Part shown: in pieces, positions 35,441-42,260 of the stretch
How positions within the stretch are numbered: the stretch's first letter is position 1
Layout: each line of letters opens with the position of its first letter
Assembly: GCA_028277405.1 (NCBI GenBank)
Contig: JANQGH010000013.1
Span: 1-64,000 of the forward strand
DNA length: 64,000 nucleotides
Direction: 5' to 3'
Origin: Alphaproteobacteria bacterium
GTDB lineage: Bacteria > Pseudomonadota > Alphaproteobacteria > DSM-16000 > Inquilinaceae
The notes under the pieces: model-generated
Databases searched by the model: none
The model's input: the letters and a program-made list of their open reading frames with translations, nothing else
What the model was told of the DNA's origin: nothing
Translations under genes and position numbers: made by a program

Positions 35441-36568
35441 CTAAGCAGCGAGAAAGAAGCGCGAGAGGTCCAGCGCGGGTTCGAGCCCCAAGGCCAGATC
35501 GACCAAAGCCTCGGAAACTGCAGGTGCGGCGGTGAAGCCCATCCAGGGAACGAGGTTGAGGTAAAAGCCGGGCACCCCGGGCGCCTCGCCAAGGATCGGG
35601 TGCCAATCGGCGGTGCCATTGACCATCGCCGCCCAGCTTCGCACGATTTGCGCACCGGACAGCGCCGGCAACACAAGCTGTGCGACCGCCAGATTGCGAG
35701 CGAGCGAGACCGGATCGACCCAGGGCGCGCCGCGCATCCGCGCGGGCCAGCCGCCGCCGATCAGAAAGCCCCCTTCCGCGGCCTGTTTCAAGGTCAGCTT
35801 CTCGCCGGTGTAATAGACCAGATAGGGCAACAACGGCGGGCGCTTTTCGGTAACGGCCACCTGGATCGGATGCCCTTCGAGCGCGATGTCGAGCCCGACC
35901 ATAGCAGCCACCCGCGCCGCCTCGGCCCCGGCCGCGTTGACCACGCAGCGCGCGGCAAAGCGGCCTTCAGGCGTTTCCAGCACGAAACCGTCGGAATCGT
36001 GGTCGATCGCCTGAACCGGGGCGTTGCGGCGGATCTCGGCCCCATGATCCATAGCCCGGCGGGCGAACAGCGGGGTGGCGAGAAACGGATCGGCCTTGCC
36101 CTCGATGGGGCAGAACGCGGCGCCGGCAAGATCGTCCGCGAGAAACGGCGCACGACGCGCCAGGTCGCCCCTGTCCCACAGCTCGACCGGCAGGCCGGCG
36201 CGCCGTTCGATCGCGGCCTTGCGTTCCAGATCGGCCATGTCCGCGTCGGATGCCGCGGCCATCAAACCGCCCTTGGTGGACACACCCAGCGACCCCCCCA
36301 GCTCGGCCTCCAACCGGGACCAGCGATCGATCGCGGCCATGAACAGGGGGATCGTGGCGGCGTACCCCTCGGCCCAATCCGGCCCAAGCGCGCGATAGGG
36401 CTCAAACGGGATCTGCGCATGGATCGACCCCGCGTTCGACCCGGAGGCGGCCAGGTTCAAGTCGGCTTTTTCCAGCAGCAGCACCCGCGCGCCCCGGCGC
36501 GACGCGAAATAGGCCGTGGCCGCACCGGACAATCCACCGCCGACAACAATCAGATCAAAGGGTTTCAA
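35441..36568 (-). CDS. FAD-dependent amine oxidase (DadA/sarcosine oxidase beta-like), 375 aa
   Basis: FAD fold LIVVGGGLSGAATAYFASRRGARVLLLE, with the family features NAGSIHAQ, FLIGGGWPAR and a C-terminal NLVPWMGFTAAP. It is a paralogue of the catalytic subunit at 12178, but no ferredoxin/BFD flavoprotein partner lies next to it, so either it borrows that partner or works alone. The start appears to be TTG 36568; no ATG or GTG fits the N-terminal FAD motif. It diverges from the DapA-type gene across the tandem operator at 36601-36634. Confidence 0.85.
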   Translation of the reverse strand: MKPFDLIVVGGGLSGAATAYFASRRGARVLLLEKADLNLAASGSNAGSIHAQIPFEPYRALGPDWAEGYAATIPLFMAAIDRWSRLEAELGGSLGVSTKGGLMAAASDADMADLERKAAIERRAGLPVELWDRGDLARRAPFLADDLAGAAFCPIEGKADPFLATPLFARRAMDHGAEIRRNAPVQAIDHDSDGFVLETPEGRFAARCVVNAAGAEAARVAAMVGLDIALEGHPIQVAVTEKRPPLLPYLVYYTGEKLTLKQAAEGGFLIGGGWPARMRGAPWVDPVSLARNLAVAQLVLPALSGAQIVRSWAAMVNGTADWHPILGEAPGVPGFYLNLVPWMGFTAAPAVSEALVDLALGLEPALDLSRFFLAA

Positions 36569-36600
36569 GGCATCAGGAACCGGATTGAGTCGGCCTATTC

Positions 36601-36634
36601 GTTCACTATACTAACTTTTGTACGCAGGTTGAAC
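36601..36634. promoter_or_regulatory. Tandem IclR-type operator between oxidase and DapA-type gene
   Basis: GTTCACTATACTAAC (36601-36615), TTTT, then GTACGCAGGTTGAAC (36620-36634), 19 bp apart. The first 24 bases are identical to those at 8509-8532, 28 kb away, and both are followed by TTGAACACC. Such long identity in non-coding DNA indicates a shared regulator. Confidence 0.75.
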
Positions 36635-36683
36635 ACCGCCCATGCGGCGAAGGCCGGCGTACTTTGAAACTGGAGACGGAACG

Positions 36684-37622
36684 ATGAAACCTTTTCGCGG
36701 CAGCTATTCCGTTAACGTCACGCCGTTCACGGAAGATGGCGACGCGGTCGATCTTGCGGCCAACCGCCGATTAATCGACTGGCAGATCGACCAGGGCGTG
36801 CCGGGCATCATCATCCTGGGCACGACGGGCGAGTTCCTCACCCTGACGGATGCCGAGCGCGCGTCGTTTGTCGAAGACACCGTCGCCCATGTGAACGGGC
36901 GGATCGACGTGCTGGTCGGCGCCTCGAATGCCCACTCGCCGACAGCCGCCCGTTACGCGCGCGAGGCCGAGGCGGCCGGCGCCCAGGGCCTGATGATCGT
37001 TCCGCCCTATTACTACACGCCGACCGAGGACGAGATCGTCAAATACTACGGCACAATCACGGCCACCTGCGACCTGCCGATCATGCTCTACAACAACCCG
37101 TTCACCTCCAATGTGGACATGTCGGCGAAGCTGGTCGGGCGGTTGACGCGTGAGTTCGACACCGTGCGCTACATCAAGGAGGCGAGCATGGATGTGGCGC
37201 GGGTCTACGACATCGTCGAGGAAACCGAGGGCGTGATGAACGTCTTTGCCGGCGAGCGGATCGTAGAGAGCTTCCTGCTGGGCGCGGTCGGCTATGTGAA
37301 CCCGTTCGGCAACTACATCCCCCACGCCTCGACCCGGATCTGGGATCTTCTCACCGCTGGCCGGATCGAGGATGCCAAGGCCATTCAGCGCCATATCAGC
37401 GTGATCGAGCACACGATTGCCGAGGGGCATCCGACCTATGGCCACCAATGTTATTCCAAAGCGCTGGCCGCCGAGGCTGGCTGTCCCGTCGGCGATGTGC
37501 GCCCGCCGCTAACGCCCTTCGCCGATTTGGGCGAAGAAGGCCGGGCACGCGCGGCCAAACTGAAGGGCATCATGGACGATCTGGACCGGCTGATGGTCCA
37601 ACTTGAAAGCAAGGCTGCATGA
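36684..37622 (+). CDS. Dihydrodipicolinate synthase (DapA) family lyase/deaminase, 312 aa
   Basis: Schiff-base Lys165 (IKEAS), Tyr136 (MLYNNPF) and GTTGEFLTL are present, so the aldolase-class chemistry is intact. YNNP rather than YNIP and IKEAS rather than IKESS separate it from the paralogue at 19997. ATG 36684 has GGAGACGG upstream; an ATG at 36642 is inside the promoter region. The stop overlaps the OYE start by ATGA. It likely cleaves or deaminates the product made by the oxidase that is divergently encoded. Confidence 0.87.
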   Translation: MKPFRGSYSVNVTPFTEDGDAVDLAANRRLIDWQIDQGVPGIIILGTTGEFLTLTDAERASFVEDTVAHVNGRIDVLVGASNAHSPTAARYAREAEAAGAQGLMIVPPYYYTPTEDEIVKYYGTITATCDLPIMLYNNPFTSNVDMSAKLVGRLTREFDTVRYIKEASMDVARVYDIVEETEGVMNVFAGERIVESFLLGAVGYVNPFGNYIPHASTRIWDLLTAGRIEDAKAIQRHISVIEHTIAEGHPTYGHQCYSKALAAEAGCPVGDVRPPLTPFADLGEEGRARAAKLKGIMDDLDRLMVQLESKAA

Positions 37623-38725
37623 CCGACATCCCACCGCTGTTCACGCCCTTCACCCTGAGAGGGGCGACGTTTCGCAACCGCATCGTGCTTGCCCCGATGT
37701 GCCAGTACCAGGCCGAGGACGGCACGCCGACGGACTGGCATGTCGCCCATCACGGGCGCTATGCAACCTCCGGTGTCGGCGGCGCGATCACCGAGGCCAC
37801 CGGCATCTCCGCCGAGGGGCGGATCAGCCCTGGCTGCACGGGCATTTATACCGACGCCCATGTCGCGGCGTGGCGCCCGGTGACGCAGCTTTACCACCGG
37901 CAGAACATCCCCATCCTGATGCAGATCGGCCATGCGGGGCCCAAGTCATCGACCATGCGCCCCTGGGACGGCAGCGGGCCCCTGCATGAAACCGGCCCCG
38001 AACCGGCCTGGCAGACCTACGGCCCCTCCGCCGTGCCGGCGCGCGAGGGCTGGCACGTGCCCAAGGCGCTGGACGAGGCCGAGATCGCCGGCATTGTCTC
38101 GGATTTCGCCACCGCCGCGAAGCGCGCCTTGGCAGCCGGGTTCGACGGGGTGGAGATCCACGGCGCGCACGGCTATCTGCTGCACAGCTTCATGTCGCCG
38201 GTGATGAACCAGCGCGATGACGGCTATGGCGGCACGCTGGCCGGCCGGATGCGGCTGCCGATCGAGGTGGCCAAGGCGGTCAGGGCTGCGGTGCCCGATA
38301 CCACGCCGGTTCTGTATCGCGCGTCTTGCGTCGACGGCGAGGGCGGCGCCCTGACGTTGGACGACACTGTTGCGCTGGCCGCTGAGTTGAAACGCGTCGG
38401 CGTCGATCTTCTGGATGCCTCGGGCGGTGGCATCCCGTCGGGCATGCGCCTGGCGCAGATGAAACCGAAGCCGGGCTTTCAGGTGCCCTATGCGGAGCGG
38501 ATCCGGCACGAAACCGGCCTGCCGACCATGGCCGTGGGCATGATTACCGAGGCGGAACAGGCCAACAGCATCATCGCCGAGGGCCGCGCCGATCTGGTGT
38601 CGTTGGCGCGCGAGATGCTGCGCCGGCCAAGCTGGCCTTATCTAGCCGCGATCGAGCTGGGCCATCCGGAACCGGCGTCGATCCTGCCCAAGCTTTATTC
38701 CTTCTACCTGAAAATCGCAGCCTAA
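37619..38725 (+). CDS. NADH:flavin oxidoreductase, old yellow enzyme family, 368 aa
   Basis: FMN barrel. Starts IPPLFTPFTLRGATFRNRIVLAPMCQYQAEDG (the MCQY segment is typical of the thermophilic-like/YqjM class), then QIGHAGPKSS, VEIHGAHGYLLHSFMSPVMNQRDDGYGG with the HxxH carboxylate/carbonyl-binding pair, and VGMIT near the FMN phosphate. Such enzymes reduce activated C=C bonds. It is translationally coupled to the DapA-type gene, and its stop overlaps the convergent SDR. Confidence 0.88.
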   Translation: MTDIPPLFTPFTLRGATFRNRIVLAPMCQYQAEDGTPTDWHVAHHGRYATSGVGGAITEATGISAEGRISPGCTGIYTDAHVAAWRPVTQLYHRQNIPILMQIGHAGPKSSTMRPWDGSGPLHETGPEPAWQTYGPSAVPAREGWHVPKALDEAEIAGIVSDFATAAKRALAAGFDGVEIHGAHGYLLHSFMSPVMNQRDDGYGGTLAGRMRLPIEVAKAVRAAVPDTTPVLYRASCVDGEGGALTLDDTVALAAELKRVGVDLLDASGGGIPSGMRLAQMKPKPGFQVPYAERIRHETGLPTMAVGMITEAEQANSIIAEGRADLVSLAREMLRRPSWPYLAAIELGHPEPASILPKLYSFYLKIAA

Positions 38726-39483
38726 CGGATATAGCTCGCGCCATTGACATCGAGGGTCGCGCCCGAGAGATGGCGACAGCGGCCGGACAGACAGAACGCG
38801 GCGAGCGTTGCAACGTCCGACGGCGGCACGAACGCGCCCATTGCCAGCCGGTCCTCGACCGCGGCACGGCCGCCCTGGGTCTCGGCGAAATCGCGCGACA
38901 TCCGCGTGTCCACCACGCCGGGCGCGATGATGTAGGTCCGGATATTGTCGCGCGCATAGCCGGTCGCCACGGTCTGCAAGGCCGCCTTGATCGCGGCCTT
39001 GGAGGCCGCATAGGCGATCGCGCGCGGGTTGGTGACACCCTTTTGCGCCGCCCAGCTTGAGATGCCGACGATCTCTCCCCCGCCCCGTTCCCTGAAATGG
39101 GCGACGGCATGGCGCAGCAGCGTGGCTGCCGAATGCACGTTGACCTGGAAGGTCTCGCGCCAGACCCGGTCCCAGGCTTCGGGTGGGTCGTCGATGCCGC
39201 CATCCTGGATGATGATGGCAGCGTTGTTGACCACGCCGTCGATGCCGCCCGTTGCCGCCAACGTCTCGGTGAACAGCCGGTCGGCCCCGTCGGGCTGTGC
39301 CAGATCGGACCCGATCAGAATGCGGCGGTCTTCCGGCAGCCCGGCCACGGCCGCCTCCGCACCCGCGCGGTCGCTGCCGTAATGGGCCACGACCCGCGCG
39401 CCTTGCGATCCGACCTCCTCGGCGATGGCCCGGCCAATCCCCTTCGAAGCGCCCGTAACCAGGATCGTCTTGCCGTGAAGCAC
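38722..39483 (-). CDS. SDR-family NAD(P) oxidoreductase, 253 aa
   Basis: Classical SDR: VTGASKGIGRAIA, NNAAI for NNAG, GISSWAAQ with Ser, and IAYAASKAAI with Tyr and Lys. ATG at 39483. It stands alone between the OYE gene (convergent, 4-base overlap) and an operator-like element at 39531-39554, so it is probably part of the same IclR-type regulon. Confidence 0.87.
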   Translation of the reverse strand: MLHGKTILVTGASKGIGRAIAEEVGSQGARVVAHYGSDRAGAEAAVAGLPEDRRILIGSDLAQPDGADRLFTETLAATGGIDGVVNNAAIIIQDGGIDDPPEAWDRVWRETFQVNVHSAATLLRHAVAHFRERGGGEIVGISSWAAQKGVTNPRAIAYAASKAAIKAALQTVATGYARDNIRTYIIAPGVVDTRMSRDFAETQGGRAAVEDRLAMGAFVPPSDVATLAAFCLSGRCRHLSGATLDVNGASYIR

Positions 39484-39530
39484 GTCTCAGCCTCTCTCTC
39501 ACGCGGTCGGTTGATGGCGCGCCTGCATTG

Positions 39531-39554
39531 CGCACAATTGTTCTCATACCGAAC
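39531..39554. promoter_or_regulatory. IclR-type operator upstream of the SDR at 38722
   Basis: CGCAC-AATT-GTTCT (39531-39544) is a variant of the CGAAC-N4-GTTCG core, and GTTCTCATACCGAAC (39540-39554) is a GTTC-N7-GAAC box like the others. It lies 48 bases before the SDR start. The remaining part of the 173-bp gap up to 39656 shows nothing else. Confidence 0.6.
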
Positions 39555-39656
39555 AGCGTCGCCGAGAGCAACGGGCTGATGGAGGATGCTAGTGTCGCCG
39601 TGAATGGCTCCGGAAGAACGATGCCGCTGATCGCTGAACCCAGAAGACCAAGAACG

Positions 39657-40181
39657 TCAGCCCTGCTTCGGTGACCAGAGCGCGCCGGGGTTTTCGCGCG
39701 TCACCGCCATGCCGTTCGGATAGCTGACAAGCTCTAGCTGCATGCCCCAGGGTGCCAGGAAATAGACCCAGATCAAACCCTCGGACGGACCTTCCGTCAT
39801 GGTGGTGGGGTCGCCCTGCACCTTGACGCCATGGGATTTCAGATGCGCCACGGCCGCATCCATATCATCGACCAGGAAACCCAGATGGGCCGCGCCGACA
39901 TCGCTGTTGGGCGGCGGAGACTGCGCAGCACCGTCAAGGGCGTATTCAAAGATCTCGAACGACGGGCCGTTCTTGCAGCGCAGCATCCGCAGCTTGTTGA
40001 TCACCGCGCGCGGGTGGACGCCCAGACAGACCTCCATCCAGTCATCATCGGACACGAAAGGCCCGATTTCGAACACCAGTTCGCAGCCGATCACGTCGAC
40101 GAAGAAGCGCGTCGCCTCCTCGATGTCGGGCACGGTGAAACCGACATGGTCCGTGCCCGACAGGCCAGGCAGCCCACTCAT
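39657..40181 (-). CDS. VOC-family (glyoxalase/extradiol-like) protein, 174 aa
   Basis: Two beta-alpha-beta repeats: DHVGFTVPDIEEATRFFVDVIG (metal His) and AAHLGFLVDDMDAAVAHLKSHG, ending with DPEGxxLEL-like PWGMQLELVSYP (metal Glu). A single polypeptide of this size may be a glyoxalase, epimerase or ring-cleavage dioxygenase of type I. The start overlaps the ABM stop (ATGA). It is last in the long minus-strand group. Function within aromatic breakdown is likely but not fixed. Confidence 0.82.
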   Translation of the reverse strand: MSGLPGLSGTDHVGFTVPDIEEATRFFVDVIGCELVFEIGPFVSDDDWMEVCLGVHPRAVINKLRMLRCKNGPSFEIFEYALDGAAQSPPPNSDVGAAHLGFLVDDMDAAVAHLKSHGVKVQGDPTTMTEGPSEGLIWVYFLAPWGMQLELVSYPNGMAVTRENPGALWSPKQG

Positions 40182-40489
40182 CTCTTAGTAACCGGCTCGC
40201 AGACCATGGTCATCAGCCGCAGCTTCTCAAGCTCGAAGATCTTGTCCTTGACCTCGGCAAAGGCTTCGAGATGGGGCAGTTCCATGTGCTTGTCCCATTC
40301 GGCCCGGTCGGTCCAGTTTTCATAGAAAGTGAACTCGGCCGGATCGTCATTGTCCTGGTGCAGCCAGTATTCGACACAGCCGGCTTCCTGCCGTGTCGGT
40401 TCGATCAGGCCCAGGAGAAACGCCTTGGTTTCCTCGATTTGCCCGTTCAGGGCGCGCAGATGGGCGATGACGGTGAGTTGTTCGGACAT
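40178..40489 (-). CDS. Antibiotic-biosynthesis-monooxygenase (ABM) domain protein, 103 aa
   Basis: Dimeric ferredoxin-like fold: LTVIAHLRALNGQIEETKAFLLGLIEPTRQEAGCVEYWLHQDNDDPAEFTFYENWTDRAEWDKH. YgiN-type members act as quinol monooxygenases or scavengers of quinones. Beside an intradiol dioxygenase this could make or recycle a hydroxylated aromatic. Overlaps the VOC gene. Confidence 0.82.
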   Translation of the reverse strand: MSEQLTVIAHLRALNGQIEETKAFLLGLIEPTRQEAGCVEYWLHQDNDDPAEFTFYENWTDRAEWDKHMELPHLEAFAEVKDKIFELEKLRLMTMVCEPVTKR

Positions 40490-40555
40490 GGGTTTCTTCC
40501 TCCCGTTGGACGTTGGTGTGGCGGCCAGAGGCCTAGACCGTCGCGGCGGCGCTGC

Positions 40556-41341
40556 TCACTGCATGATCATGCCGCCATCGATCATAAGGCACTGTCCGGT
40601 CATGTAATCGGACGCTGGCGAAATCAGAAAGTCGACGGTTCCGGCAATATCCTGCGGGGTTGAGGCGCGCCCAAGCGTGATGCCCGCGGAGAAGTTCTCG
40701 ATCGCCTCACCCGGCTTAGACGTTGCGCCCATGTCCATCAGGTCGCTGTCGAGCTTGTCCCACAGTTCCGTCACCACCACGCCCGGTCCGAAGGCGTTCA
40801 CCGTGATGCCGTGCTCGGCCAGCGAGCGGGCGGCGGCCTGGGTCAGGCTGATGACGGCGGCCTTGCTGGCGCAATAGGGCGCAAAGTCACCGAACCCGGT
40901 GCGGCCGGCCATCGACGCCGTGCTGACGATCTTGCCCTTGTGGCCCTTGGCGATCATCGCCTTGGCGGCCTCCTGAATGCCGATCATCACGCCCATGCCA
41001 TTGACCGCCATGATCTGGTTCCAGTTGTCCTCGGTGGTCTCCAGAAACGGCTGGGGCCGGTTGAAGCCGGCATTGTTGACAATGGCATGCAGAAAGCCGA
41101 ACGCGTCCTCGCAGGCCCCGATGGCCGCCGCCACGGACGCGCGGTCCGAAACGTCGGTCTTGCAGAAGATCGCCCTGCCGCCAGCTTCCTCGATCTTGGC
41201 AGCGGCCTTTGGGCCCTCGGTGTCGTCCAAATCGGCGATGACCACGCCGTAGCCCTTCTTGGCACTGCTCTCGGCAATGGCCAGCCCGATGCCGCGTGCA
41301 GCACCGGTGACGACGACGCCGCCAAGATTGTCTGAACTCAT
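40556..41341 (-). CDS. SDR-family NAD(P) oxidoreductase, 261 aa
   Basis: VTGAARGIGLAIAESS, NNAGFN, TASMAG and the catalytic pair in PYCASKAAV. It resembles meso-2,3-butanediol/dihydrodiol-type dehydrogenases of the FabG group. ATG 41341 with GGAGGCAG upstream was chosen over an upstream in-frame start that runs into the dioxygenase. Sits between ABM and dioxygenase genes, so likely dehydrogenates a diol or hydroxy intermediate. Confidence 0.87.
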   Translation of the reverse strand: MSSDNLGGVVVTGAARGIGLAIAESSAKKGYGVVIADLDDTEGPKAAAKIEEAGGRAIFCKTDVSDRASVAAAIGACEDAFGFLHAIVNNAGFNRPQPFLETTEDNWNQIMAVNGMGVMIGIQEAAKAMIAKGHKGKIVSTASMAGRTGFGDFAPYCASKAAVISLTQAAARSLAEHGITVNAFGPGVVVTELWDKLDSDLMDMGATSKPGEAIENFSAGITLGRASTPQDIAGTVDFLISPASDYMTGQCLMIDGGMIMQ

Positions 41342-41357
41342 GATCTGCCTCCCGTGA

Positions 41358-42218
41358 TCACTGGGTCTTTTTGTGCAGGACGAAGTCGAACGCGGACCGC
41401 CATTTCGTGTCGCCGTCGGTGACCGGCTCGAACGCGACAATCAGCGATTCCTTCACGCCAAAGACCGCGTCGGATTCCAGATAGGGGTCGCCATCCACGA
41501 AAATGTGCGTGACGACCGTGTCGTAGCCCTCGGCGCTGATGATGAAATGCATGTGCGCGGGGCGATTGGGGTGCCGCTCAAGCCGGTAAAGCAACTGCCC
41601 CACGGGCCCGTCATCCGGAATCGGGTAGGAGACCGGCTTGATCCCGCGAAACTGATATCGGCCATCGGCCCCGGTCGTGAACACCCCGCGATTATTGTGC
41701 TTCGGCTGCACGTCAGGCTGTTGCACGTCATAGAAGCCGTCCTCGCTGTCGCACCAGACATCGATCCGCGCGCCTTCGATCGGGGCGCCGTCCAGGTCCC
41801 TGACGGCCCCCTCAAAGACACAAGTCTCCCTGGCCCCCTGCAGCGCGATCGACGCGCCCATCGGGTATTCGGGCGCGCCGTTCACATGAAACGGGCCCAG
41901 CACCGTGTTTTCCGTGGCGCCGGTCGGACGCCGGTTGTTGATCGCGTCGACCAGCATCGAGACGCCGAGGACGTCCGACAGCAGAATGAACTCCTGCCGA
42001 CTGTCGTCGCAGATCTGTCCGGTGCGGGTCAGGAACTCGATCGCGGCGGCCCATTCGTCCTGGGTCAGTTCGACATCCTTGATGAAGGCGTGCAGATGCT
42101 TGACCAGGCTGTGAATCACGTCGGTCAGGCGACCGTCGGTCTTGTCGCCGACGCGTGCGTTCACGGCCTCGACCGAAGACTGTTCGGTGAAATACTGAAT
42201 GTTGCTGTGGTCCGTCAT
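41358..42218 (-). CDS. Intradiol ring-cleavage dioxygenase (catechol/hydroxyquinol 1,2-dioxygenase type), 286 aa
   Basis: Non-haem Fe(III) ligands are in place: Tyr163 (GFYDVQ), Tyr198 (SYPIPDDGPVG), His222 and His224 (RPAHMHF). An N-terminal helical dimerisation domain, GPFHV and ADGRYQFRGIKP follow the catechol/hydroxyquinol branch rather than the protocatechuate one. It opens a catecholic ring to a muconate or maleylacetate. The usual next enzymes (maleylacetate reductase, muconate cycloisomerase) are not in the window. It lies in the same strand block as the ribose-type importer. Confidence 0.9.
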   Translation of the reverse strand: MTDHSNIQYFTEQSSVEAVNARVGDKTDGRLTDVIHSLVKHLHAFIKDVELTQDEWAAAIEFLTRTGQICDDSRQEFILLSDVLGVSMLVDAINNRRPTGATENTVLGPFHVNGAPEYPMGASIALQGARETCVFEGAVRDLDGAPIEGARIDVWCDSEDGFYDVQQPDVQPKHNNRGVFTTGADGRYQFRGIKPVSYPIPDDGPVGQLLYRLERHPNRPAHMHFIISAEGYDTVVTHIFVDGDPYLESDAVFGVKESLIVAFEPVTDGDTKWRSAFDFVLHKKTQ

Positions 42219-42260
42219 CGAAGGTCCTTTGCGTTCGGTCGTCCGCGAGAATATCGGAGA

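Noticed and set aside
38722-38725. Overlapping convergent stops (also at 13302-13305)
   Set aside because: Four-base convergent overlap is common in compact genomes; no special role inferred.
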